Below, piece after piece: positions 6,884 through 16,800 of a stretch of DNA of 24,333 bases. Source of the DNA: Butyriboletus loyo (lineage: Eukaryota; Basidiomycota; Agaricomycetes; Boletales; Boletaceae); NCBI GenBank assembly GCA_038093515.1, contig JBBPSI010000318.1, positions 1-24,333 on the forward strand. The letters are read 5' to 3'. The notes beneath the pieces were generated by a model. That model searched no databases, was not told where the DNA came from, and saw only the letters and a list, made by a program, of their open reading frames with translations. Position numbers and translations under genes: made by a program. The first letter of the stretch is position 1. Each line of letters begins with the position of its first letter.

Positions 6884-9800
6884 CATCATCCTGGACTATT
6901 TGACAATATACGTGCCCTGGAGGTCAATGAAGAGTGAGTACTTGAGTGCCGTTGAATATATCCAAGTTCAATTTTCACTGATACTTATTTCTCACAGATT
7001 TATCTGCCCACTCTGCTCAGAACCCATGGCTTCAATCGACTCCATTTGGGCTCATCTCGCCAATGATCACACACCAAATGAAAGCCAATTTCCAGTTCCT
7101 CCTGCTTTCTCTACTCAGCAATCCACTCCTTGTCAGGGCCGATATCACCCAAATTCAGCATACATCTACGGTAAAGCACAGAACACCCTTGAGCATCTAG
7201 CTGCAGAATCCACCCAGCGCGATGAAGAAATCGGACGAGAACATCAGAATAATGTCTATTATCCCTTTGCAGACAGAGCAGAATGGGAGATGGGTAAATT
7301 TCTATGCGAGAACTTGAATTGAGGGCAGATTACCCGATTCCTGAAGTTGGCGTGGGTGAGTAACAGTCGTTATTACTAGCAACCTCCTAATAGAATTCAG
7401 TTTCAGAAAAGGGATAAACCAGTTTTCAAGTCTGTTGACGAGCTCTTCTCATGGATGGACTCTTTACCTCAAGGCCCACAGTGGCGCTGTACAAAGATTG
7501 AAATGGATGAATATGTCACGGTACATCCAATCTATCTACTCTGGCGAGATGCGCTCGATGTCACGCAGTCAATTTTTGGTAACCCGATCTTCCATCAACA
7601 TATGTCTCTGGACCCCCATGAAGTATATACCGAACATAATGACCATGAATATGGTGAGTGGATGACCTCAAAAGAGGCATTCAGGATACAGGTAAGCCAA
7701 CCTTATATTTTTTCTCTCTACCCTCATCATGTTGTCAGGACTGTCTTCCCACTGGCACCACAATTGTCCCCATCATACTCGCTTCCGACAAAACTCCTGT
7801 TATGCGGCAAACTGGAAACCTTGAAATGCACCTGCTGTTCCTAACAATAGGAAACATCCGCTCTGATCTACGCATGAAAGCAACAGCTCACGCTTGGTCC
7901 TGCATTGCATACATGCCCATAGTTCAGTTTATTGCACACAGCGACTATGTAGCAGTCCTCCAAGCCAGGCTCTGGCACCGCTGTATGGACATCGTCTGTG
8001 GCTCCCTGAAATCAGTAGCTGCTCAAGGCACCTACATGGCCGATCCTGCTGGATTCAAATGTTACTGCTTTACTCCCCTCGTTGCGTATGTGGCTGATCT
8101 ACCAGAACAGCTCATGATTGCCTGTGTATCACAGAATGCATCGCCCGTCACTCTTGCCACCAAAGCCGAATTTTCCGCCAACACACCCTGCCCGCCCCGC
8201 TCTGGACTGCATACCCTCAAGCAAATACATCGCCTTGCTCAATGTATCAATCCATGGAAGGTTCGGGAGTTCCTGCAGGCCGCGAAGGAACTCAACCTCA
8301 GTGGTGTACACCTCCCATTTTGGAGGGACTGGCGATTCGCTGACCCTGCAATTTTCCTCAGCCCTGAAATCCTCCACACGCTCCACAAGTTCTTCTTTGA
8401 TCACATCTTTAAGTGGTGTAAAGAAGGGCTGGGTCAAGATGAGTTAGATGCCCGCTACAAGAGTCAACATAAGCGGGTTGGTACGCAGCACTTTACTAAC
8501 GGCGTCTCACATATCAAACAGATGACTGGTCGGGAGCACAGGGATTTTCAACGGACAATTGTCGCATCCATTGCTGGACCTGTCCCATCAGATTTTGTCC
8601 GTGCTGTTCGAGCTGCAATCGATTTCATCTATAGGGCTCAAGCCCCTACATTTACTGATTCATCCATTGCATCTATGGTTGATTCGTTACAGGAATTTCA
8701 TAGGTTCAAGCAAGCCGTTATCAATGCCGGGTTACGTCGGGGTACTGCAGGTCCTATCGACCACTTTGAGATTCCAAAACTGGAACTTTTCCACAGTTTT
8801 GCTGCCGCAATCCGCAATGTCGGTGCCCCCATTCAATTCACAGCAGACGTCTCTGAGCGCCTACTCATTACTCACTGCAAAAATCCCTTTGAGCGCACGA
8901 ATCACCAGCAAAGCACTTTTTCTCAGCAGATCGTCCGCCATTTGGATCGGGAAGAACAAATGCGTCAATACCACCTATTCACCCTGCTCAGCGAATGTGG
9001 CGCCTCACTCAAGAACATCGTTGACGAGGAATTTGATGAAATGTCTGACATTGATCCGATACTCGCATGGATCCTGCGTGTTTCCCCTGCCGACCATGTC
9101 ACATTTTCCCTAAACAACCGCCGTATTCGCAACCATTTCCTCAAAGGAATTGTCTCGGGCGATGCATGTGTTGCAGCCCACGTCACCATCAACCCGAGCC
9201 AGAAAAACAAGTCGCTAGCATGGGTTTCGTCGACATATCAGCTGCCCTACTTTAGATGGGCACTCGGCTGTTCGGTTTCAGGTCTTGGTTTTCCCTCCCT
9301 TCCCACAGACTCGGACACGCTCAATGTTTGGAACGGATTTCGGCTTCAGTTGTTGTCATGGTTCGATGGATCCAAGGTCATGCCTAGTCAGCAGTTACAG
9401 GCTATGCCTCCATCTCAGGAGTTCCCGTTCGGAAAATGCGATACAGTTCTACTTTATAACTCCAGCAACGAAGGTAAGCCTGGCTTTTCAACAGTATGCA
9501 TCTGCTTACTAGTCAATTGAATGAGTCGTTCTCAGCCCTACCTCTTGTTGCCCAAGTCCGTGTTGTTTTTGCTTTCCGCGAGACAAAGAAACAACCCCTT
9601 CCCGCATCTCTGAGGGAACCTTTACTCTATGTTGAATTTTTTGAGGTATTTGGTGGTCCTGATGATGTGACAAAGATGTACAGTTTACGACGCAAAGTGT
9701 GTCCTGGGCCCGATGGTCATCCCTGCCGTGATGGGGCAGTGATCCCTATCACAGCCGTGACGCACGCTGTGGAACTGATCCCAATTTATGGTCATCGACA

Positions 9801-9909
9801 CGATCGTCAGGTCACAGCAAATATTTCCTTAGAGAAGTATGGCGAGTTTTACCTTAATAATTACTCTGACAAAGAATGGTATCATACAATCTCGCAAGAA
9901 TATTTGTAG
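6884..9909 (+). pseudogene. Plavaka-family DNA transposase, nearly intact, one in-frame stop
   Basis: Plavaka transposases are large CACTA-related cut-and-paste enzymes common in Agaricomycetes. Inferred exons are up to 6933 (true start not found), 6998-7355, 7401-7691, 7739-9473 and 9536-9909; all join in frame. An N-terminal C2H2 finger (FICPLCSEPMASIDSIWAHLANDH) binds DNA in the family. Then come KPVFKSVDELFSWMDSLP, HPIYLLWRDALDVTQSIFGNP and the transposase core, with DCLPTGTTIVPIILASDKTP, NLEMHLLFLTIGNIRSD, TYMADPAGFKCYCFTPLVAY and PFERTNHQQ. TGA at 7320-7322 interrupts exon 2 where relatives read through; the same frame continues in GQITRFLKLAW. This stop, plus the absence of an ATG in exon 1 (a TAA lies at 6881-6883 in frame), argues for a recently inactivated copy. 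Terminal inverted repeats were not found. The family call is confident; the state of the N-terminus is not. Confidence 0.8.
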
Positions 9910-10327
9910 AATTGTTATCATACATCTTTTGGGCTCGTAACGAAGCTGATTGTGACAATCATATCTCGATAATCAACAATCTTCAGTTGGATGCTATCTA
10001 AACCGCCAGCCGACCCAGCCGCCATCTCCACCAATCATATGCTTTTCCGCTTGGAACGTAAGACGCATAAGCTCGCTACTTTCAACCGACCGACTGTTTC
10101 ATTTCAGGCATTTTGCAGATGTAGTCAAGCAATAACGTTACATGGCGCCTTTGCAGATGTTTGCACTGATCTGCAGAGCGAACCGAGCTAGCCGAGGAAC
10201 TGGCCCTCCATCTGATGTGGTGAGACCCTGAATTTTCCTCTTTTGCTGGCCATCGTCCAATCATAACCTGTGGTAGAGCAGTCAAGCGACCATGTTACTA
10301 TGGGCCTACTATGGGCCAAGTGGGTCA

Positions 10328-10442
10328 TACTTACGGAGAGGGCTTCAAATCTAAAACTCCAATCCAAACTCAGAAGACGAAGTCCAACGACATGAGTGGC
10401 TCCTACCTACTTTACCGCATTTGTCCATTCTGGCGAGCAGAA
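10328..10442. repeat. Direct repeat copy 1, downstream of SSP1
   Basis: The stretch TACTTACGGAGAGGGCTTCA and the following bases to 10403 recur at 11609-11682 with few changes. TTGTCCATTCTGGCGAGCAGAA (10421-10442) recurs at 11769-11790. The other copy has about 70 extra bases between the two conserved blocks. The two copies bracket SSP1. Confidence 0.75.
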
Positions 10443-10454
10443 TGCCGTTCGTCG

Positions 10455-10590
10455 CGTTTGTTAGCGACAACAAATTTCGCGAGGCACACAATCGAACATG
10501 AAGCATTTTGCATCGGCACAAATCGTTGGGGTAAACGTCTGAGAACACAGGAACGAAACGGAGCATGTCAGTAATATCAACGGTCTCACA
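10455..10590 (-). repeat. Degenerate second copy of the SSP1 3' flank
   Basis: The block around 10462-10575 resembles 10740-10870, which is the 3' flank of SSP1: for example GCGACAACAAATTTCGCGAG against TGGCAACAAGTTTTGCGAG, both followed by CACAAYCRAACATGA. No SSP exon is recognisable next to it, so it is a truncated tandem piece. A weaker match occurs near 12488-12524. Confidence 0.5.
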
Positions 10591-10921
10591 ACATAGTCGT
10601 CCAGAGTCTGAAGGGCAATTCACACGGCCACTTTTGCATAGACTGTGCGCTTGCCAAACGCGGATATATATGTAGGCCAACTTGTAACTGTTTTACTGAC
10701 GACTTCGAACAGTCCAAACGTACAAGAAAGCATGGCGAGTTTTACTGGCAACAAGTTTTGCGAGATGCACAACCAAACATGAGGTATACCATTGCACCAG
10801 TAACAAATTATCAAGGAATCAAGAAAAGGCAACGGAGGACGCAGGGACGAAATGAAGCACGTTGGTAGCGACTTCAAAAAGACGATCGAGTTGGCCCTCT
10901 CTCTACACGAAGCCCGGAAGC

Positions 10922-11246
10922 CTAGGTACAATAGCAACCTTGCCAGCTTCCAGATACGCATTCGTGCACAAGGGTTTCACCATTGCATTCTGTGGTTGAA
11001 TACGCGTATTAGCGGATTGCTTTTAGTACTAACGAGGTTGGTTTACCGGGGTCACTGCAGCTCGGCATTGGCTCGCAGTCAGGAAACTCGCGCCGGAGGA
11101 GGGCGCCCTCCTGTGGAGAAAACTACGGTCACCCATTATTGCTTTATTGTCAAGGAAGTGAAACGACATACAGTGCGTTTCTCGACAGTCGCAGACGCCA
11201 GGGCGGCAGCAGCAGCAAGGACGAGGAAGCTCTTGACGAATTGCAT
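10922..11246 (-). CDS. SSP1: small secreted six-cysteine protein with a Kex2-type site
   Basis: Three exons (11246-11172, 11110-11047, 10989-10922) encode 68 residues. Introns start GTATGT and GTAAAC and end CCACAG. Residues 1 to about 20 (MQFVKSFLVLAAAAALASAT) form a clear signal peptide. VEKR (21-24) fits a Kex2 cleavage site, and a second dibasic RR comes just before the cysteine region. The six cysteines are spaced C-x5-C-x4-C-x8-C-x7-C-x-C, suggesting three disulfide bonds. The spacing is shared by the paralogue SSP2. The protein would be secreted and processed; effector-like or signalling roles are guesses. No named family is recognised. The start is set by the signal peptide: the longer upstream ORF lies in the 5' leader, downstream of a TATA box. 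Confidence 0.8.
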
Positions 11247-11346
11247 AGTGATATTGAGTAGGTGAATTCGTGAGGTGAATGATCTAGGGCTGAGAAGCTG
11301 AATTAGATGTTCAAGCTGTTGAACGACTCGAGCTCTGCCAACGAGG

Positions 11347-11354
11347 CTTTTATA
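11347..11354 (-). promoter_or_regulatory. TATA box of SSP1
   Basis: GGTATAAAAG on the minus strand lies about 100 bp before the SSP1 ATG. It is followed by the GTTGGCARAGCTCGAG leader segment that SSP2 also has at the same distance from its own TATA box. Confidence 0.65.
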
Positions 11355-11409
11355 CCTTTTCATGATTCCCCTTTTCGTCAATTCAGACAGAAGCGCTACT
11401 TCGGACCTT

Positions 11410-11508
11410 GGTTAGTTCGGCTCGCCTAAAGACATGCGGATTCCTGGTTTTCATCGCTTCCCGTCTGGTGGTTAGTTCGGCTCGCCTAACGACACGCAGA
11501 TCCCCTTT
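11410..11508 (-). repeat. Two tandem 60-bp units upstream of SSP1
   Basis: GGTTAGTTCGGCTCGCCTAA occurs at 11410-11429 and again at 11470-11489, each followed by a similar GACAYGCRGATYCC stretch. The pair lies 160-260 bp upstream of the SSP1 start and is absent from the SSP2 promoter. It may be an upstream activating element; this is inference only. Confidence 0.6.
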
Positions 11509-11608
11509 CGTTGCTTCCGATCAAGCGGTACATAATAATTGCATTCTATGAGCCCAACTGTATGTAATAATTACCGCTTGACGAGAAGCGATGAAAGTGG
11601 AACCATAG

Positions 11609-11790
11609 TACTTACGGAGAGGGCTTCATCTAAAACTCCAATCCGAACTCAGAAGACGAAAGCCAACGGCATGAGTGGCTCCAATGCCAACACTTGTCGA
11701 GGAAATGACAACATGCCTGGCCTGCTGATTTGAAACGCAGATCGTTATATGTACGTACTTTATCAAATTTGTCCATTCTGGCGAGCAGAA
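11609..11790. repeat. Direct repeat copy 2, upstream of SSP1
   Basis: This is the partner of 10328-10442, in the same orientation, 1.28 kb away. It contains an additional block of about 70 bp (roughly 11683-11755) that copy 1 lacks. The bases around it on the minus strand include a GTACGT donor-like sequence, so the difference could be an insertion or an intron of an unknown transcript. Confidence 0.7.
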
Positions 11791-12113
11791 GCTCATCAAA
11801 CCAACTCGAGCTCCTCCACCGGATTTCCGGCCATACAACGTCGACGTTCGGTCAGATCATGCATAACACGGATCTGTAATCGAAATGAACTACAAGTACA
11901 TGCGAAGGAGCTCATTGAAGTTACGAACCTGAGCCGTAGTAGCAATGAACGAACAGATCCACACAAAAACCGTTCGACAGACAACCATCAAGCACATGCA
12001 GATATAATCCATATAGGAGATGAAATGCAACGGATATACGAAACGATGATGTCCACGAGTTTCAAAAGCGATGAAAGAAAATCCAAACCCAACACAATGC
12101 GATTAAACGCCCT
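11791..12113. other. Non-coding stretch
   Basis: No gene can be supported. The plus-strand ORF that crosses it has a composition unlike a protein and overlaps the better minus-strand frame at 12114-12338. Confidence 0.5.
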
Positions 12114-12338
12114 CTACCGCAACGATAACTTGGACGCCTTGCCAGTCACAACTCCTACCCCTTCTTCCTCACCCGTACTCACCCCCGAACTCGCGCTCGC
12201 ATTCCGTATGCTCGTCAATACCTCCTTGTAATACTTGAGTTTGTCCACCAACCGCTGATGAAACTTGACCTGTTCTGCGTCCGCCGACGGCGGTTGCAAC
12301 GCCTGCATCATTGCCTCGCTCAGCGTGTATCGTGTCAT
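12114..12338 (-). CDS. Short unknown ORF with protein-like composition
   Basis: This is a 74-residue frame from ATG 12338, beginning MTRYTLSEAMMQALQPPS, with a helical middle part (FHQRLVDKLKYYKEVLTSIRNA) and a Ser/Gly/Glu-rich tail. Third positions are G/C-rich, unlike the surrounding DNA, which suggests real coding sequence. The frame stays open upstream as GYIDKNYK after a possible intron end (TTGACAG). It could be a small gene or the last exon of a decayed one. I do not recognise the family. Confidence 0.4.
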   Translation of the reverse strand: MTRYTLSEAMMQALQPPSADAEQVKFHQRLVDKLKYYKEVLTSIRNASASSGVSTGEEEGVGVVTGKASKLSLR

Positions 12339-12779
12339 TTTATAATTCTTGTCGATGTACCCGCCTGCCGCTGTCAATCTAGCAACCGAGCTTCAAAAAT
12401 ATGCGTCTCCCATCTCCAAGACAGCTTATAGTACAGTTCATAAAGATCATTTCATGTCCGAGTCCCTTACAAGGAAAAATCGAGAGCTTTACTGGAAACA
12501 TGTTTCTCGAGAAGCACGACTAAAAAAAGTAGTTTTATATGGAAACAAGTGTTTTCGTCGTCACTACAATGGGTCTAACCTCGACCCCAAGGTAGGCGAG
12601 ACACGGGAACAGGAGCTTGCAAAGTCCGATGACTTTTTCAAGCCCGTCCTAGACGAGGGTGTGCAGTTTGTTCACCATGATGGCGGACAGGAATCCGCCC
12701 AGGGCATCTTCCGTCGTCGACGAGGGAAAGCTGCCTATCGACACTGCTGCGGGTACTGAGCTCTCTCACTGATTAACGG

Positions 12780-12942
12780 AGCGCAACAACCGTCGGTGAT
12801 TAGAAAACTGCGCGAAGAGACAAGTCAGTGGAAACTGGAAAAGGACGAGAAGGTGCAAATGAACTCTTCCTAGAGCTTTCAAGATCCAAAAGAGAGGGAT
12901 CGCGTCGAAAAGGACAACAAACGCCTGGAGAGGGATGGCAAG
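12780..12942 (+). pseudogene. Fragment encoding a charged coiled-coil-like segment, one stop
   Basis: In one frame the sequence reads charged heptad-like stretches (LREETSQWKLEKDEKVQ, then KERDRVEKDNKRLERDGK) separated by an in-frame TAG at 12871-12873, then a GTAGGT donor-like site. It looks like a relic of a coiled-coil gene. The size and family cannot be told. Confidence 0.3.
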
Positions 12943-13818
12943 GTAGGTTAGCAGTAGCAGCTTTCAATTGCTAGCCACCCTCTACATGGCCTCTTTGCAC
13001 CAGAATACCGACAGTCTCATAAGAAATGCATACCAACAGAAGGCAAATGTTGGTTCAACTACCAGTGTCAACGAGTGCGGGGGTACATACAGTGGCTCGT
13101 TGGTTGACATTCACAACGTTTTCCGGAAACGCTTGCATTGGAACTCCCGGCAAAGTAAAACGTTATCACAGATGCCCATGCACTTACATCTCGCAAATCT
13201 TGTTGCCGTGGAATAATAACAGTGTAAGTGGATGTCAAACATTCAGGTCACCCATTTTGTTGTGAACCCGAGTGGCATGTTGCGACGGTATGGTAAAGCT
13301 GGACTTTCGCGCCCACCGCGACTCGCATACTAAATCTGGTAAATGTCGGTGCAGGACACTGAAGACTGAATTGTCAAATCATCTCTCTCCCTCCTTCGTT
13401 CACATAGTAGGTGGAAAATACTACACCAACTTCCGAGTACCACACAAGACATTGATGGAATATTCCCGCTGTTTCTCTTTTGTACTTAGGAGCTGTCTTA
13501 CCAGGCCACTTGAGCGTTTTGAACGGTGTCGCTGAATGTCTGTTCTGTCGCCAAAGTGGCCTAGTAAGAGATCTTCTCATGAAATACTACACCTAGAATC
13601 GATGATCGAAAACATTAGGACGAGTCCTGGTTCCGCGGTTCCCCGGGGAACCATTGGAGCGGTTCTCGAAGCCTGGGCTTGCACAGCAACGGTGATTACG
13701 CATGCGCACGGGCCAGTTCATCTCATTTCTGGAGTAGCTCCAAGCCAACGCATCAGTTTCTCACTTGGTTCATTGAAGCCCTTGACCTTTTCACCACCGA
13801 TAAGTCGCCAATCGTACG
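12943..13818. other. Stretch upstream of the helicase, no supported gene
   Basis: Several short ORFs overlap here but none has protein-like character or splice support. The last few hundred bases should contain the helicase promoter and 5' leader. No clear TATA box stands out. Confidence 0.5.
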
Positions 13819-16800
13819 ATGGACTTGGAAGAATTCGAGATCAATCATTGTGGACTCGACTTGACCACGAACCACGCAACAAACTCGTTATCGATCCCAG
13901 CTGCATTGAAGTGGATCGATGCTAAATGGCACACTGTCAGCAGGCGAGCTAGGTGGATGGATCTACTTGGTGACTATGCTGGAACTGAGCCATTCATCAT
14001 CGATGGTAGAGTACTGTCGCGATCCATGTTTGTTTCACTGATTTACATGCCCGCTCCATAGGCCATTCGTTGGTTCAGTTGGTTCTCGACGATCCACTGC
14101 TGGCATTAGGAAAACCAGGTGGTAAGCGCTTAAGAATTGACACTGCATTACCTTGCAAAGAATTGGTGCATGACTATTATCAGACCCTTCCTTCCAAATT
14201 CTGCATGCTTTCCATGTACTTGAACGTACACTGGACGAGTTTATCAAGCGCTCGGCTGTGTTTGACGTCGTATTTTGGGAGGGTGAGTTCCATGTGGTTG
14301 CCTCGACTCCATTCTGAAGCTTTGTAGAAACTCGACACCTTGCATTAAGGACCGGCGCCGGTGCCTTTGAAGAAGCATCCAGGTCCCTTGCTCGTAAACT
14401 TCTGTTCAATCACTTGCTAGAGATACCTCAAGTTTCTGTGTACGTCTTCTCTGGTCTTTCCGATCCAAACTGGAGGGAATACCACTTTTTGCGAAAAGTA
14501 AGTCGACATCGGCTATTCATCTTCATCCAGTTTACACTCTTCTAGCCTATGTTCGCCTTGGTCAACGATGGTGCCACAGATCAGGAACCGATGGGTCCTT
14601 TCGCCTCTCAACGCCTCCTTTGTCACCGTGTCTTTTTATGTACTCTTTTAACGAGCGGTTTGGCGCTCGCACTCTTGGCTGGCGCTGAGTTCCGTGACTC
14701 CAAAGTCAGTCTCCACTCGTGATCATCACGACTGTAGGCTTAGTCATCTCACTGAACAGGTGCTTTCTTTCGTCTATGAGTCAAAATCACGTCAAGAAAA
14801 CGATTTCATTCCCACCTCCGTTCGTGATGCATGTTCCACAGCGGCTGGTGTTCTCGAAGAGGAGGCGAAGAACGTTGCTCTCATTCAGTCATCCACATCG
14901 ATTGAATCCCTCCCGACATTGCGGCCACGTGCGATCGTGGATGTCGTTCTGGAGGTAGCGTCCCTGACACGGTTTTCTGGTCCTCGAGAGAAAGCTCTCT
15001 TCTTTACATTCCTCATCCATCTGGTATTACTTCGTCGTCTCTCGACGCAACATCGGGCCAGAAGATTGGAACCTATGCAAGATGGATTTAAACGTCAGCT
15101 CGCATTGGATTTCCTCCCAACCGTTTTCCGCATTCTGGAGGTGGCCATTGCGTCATTAAATACAACCATCGATGTCGATGTGAGGGTGTTCATCGCGCTC
15201 GTTCGGTTCTTGGCAGAGAATAGCACACTCTCGGTACAAAATATACTTGGAGGTGATATTGCCCAAATCATCGAGGATAAATTGTCTCCATTCTCTGTTC
15301 CAATTTCAGCTTTTTCGCAATTCGCCACGGATTTTCTCCCGGGGCCAGCGCTTATCTCTCCACCCGCAGAGAATAAGTTCGGACTACTTCCTTTCAGTAA
15401 CAAGGTGTTCGACGACGAACTCGCGCCTATCCGTAGTCTCACGGACACCGACGATACGGGAGCTCACGGGGTCGGTGAAGCGGAAGAAGACGAGGGAGTT
15501 GACAGCGATGAAGGGTCAGATACCGACGAATGGGACACTAGTGGTGAAGAAGAAGAAGAGACGAGTGCATCCAAATTTCCACCTGATGTACGCAAAACAA
15601 GTTATTTCGACGACGGCATCCTCTTCAACGACACTCGGCACTGGCATAACCACAAACGGCCTCTGTTGCCGAAGCACCTCGGAGGTGAGACGCCGACTGC
15701 GAACACGACGGAGTGGCAACGGAAGAAGAAACTTCGGGCTGACCAACGGTTCATGAAGACATTGCATGACCAGGCTGCGACCTTGACGGGCGCATCGGGC
15801 GCGGCGCTGCATCAGATCAAGATACTACCCGTCAGTGCGGCATCAAATCAACCCCCATCCAAGGTCACTGCATTCGCATACGACCCATCTCCTCATTATT
15901 GACTGAGATACATACACCTACAGAAGCAAAATTTTACACGTCACACTGCCTCCAAAGCTACGCAGAAACGATCCAAAGCTGACACCATTCGGGAGCAAAA
16001 CTTAGCCCAAAAGGCCCAAAAGCAATTCACGGAGTCGATCACGTGGTTGACAGAGCGCATCCGTGATCTAGATTCACAGACCTCGATATCTTCTGTGGAA
16101 AAGTCCCTCTCAGATTTGGGACGCAATCCGAAATTCAACGAGCCGCTCGTTGCGACCGAGTTGACGCTGTATCATCTCCATCGCTCGTTCCAGCATTGGG
16201 TCTTAGATCCGGAACGTGAGTCGGCAGCGGTCCGCGACAAACTTGGCATTACAGCACTTCGTACGATCAAGGAGATCCTCGAGGTCGATTATATGACGAG
16301 CGATATCCGAAAATGCATACAAGACGTCCTGAGCGTCCTCGGCTTCTCCGTTTACACGAACACACTCATGATTGGTTCAAAAATACAGGAAGACCGCCCA
16401 CTCACTTTCAAATTTGTGAAGTTGGTCAAGTCAAAAACGCAAGAACCGTTGCACACGTTCATGCGCATCAAGGAGCATCCGATCGAGTGGCAGTTGCGCG
16501 TCTTTGGCGAGTATATGGATCGGAGCATGGACAGCCAATTCGATTCGCGGGTCTCGTTCAAACCGGATGCATGGCAGAGACAAGTCCTGGACGCGATTGA
16601 TGACAACAAGTCCCTTCTCGTTGTCGGTACGTGATTGGCAAATTCGGAAGCCGATTGGGGTGTATTGAACGATGTATCCTCAGCCCCGACTAGCGCGGGT
16701 AAAACGTTCATATCGTACTATGCGATGGAAAAGGTCCTTAGAGGGTCGAACGAAGGCGTCATCGTTTATGTTGCCCCTACGAAAGCACTCGTTTCCCAGG

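Larger units (their letters stand above)
9910..10921. other. Non-coding stretch between the Plavaka gene and SSP1
   Basis: I see no gene here. The stretch holds a 31-bp copy of the terminal repeat of the element at 22028-22257 (10128-10158), one copy of a direct repeat (10328-10442), a degenerate second copy of the SSP 3' flank (about 10455-10590) and the 14-mer AACTGTTTTACTGA at 10686-10699. ORFs over it have no protein-like composition. Confidence 0.6.

Noticed and set aside
8129..9512. Several 60-180 codon ORFs on both strands inside the Plavaka gene
   Set aside because: They are shadows of the long transposase exon 7739-9473.
11136..11381. 81-codon ORF around SSP1 read as one protein
   Set aside because: Its first 45 codons are the 5' leader, starting upstream of the TATA box, and its end reads into intron 1; the spliced model with the signal peptide at its start is better.
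11749..12231. Plus-strand ORF of 160 codons
   Set aside because: Composition is not protein-like, it begins in the direct repeat, and it overlaps the better minus-strand frame at 12114-12338.
12349..12759. Plus-strand ORF of 136 codons, starting at TTG
   Set aside because: No recognisable domain and no ATG at its start. The other strand has an equally long frame with a stop, so coding cannot be argued.
13536..13925. ORF of 129 codons just upstream of the helicase, as a possible longer N-terminus
   Set aside because: It is in another frame from the exon beginning at 13819, shows no resemblance to DDX60-like N-termini, and has no intron that would join it cleanly.
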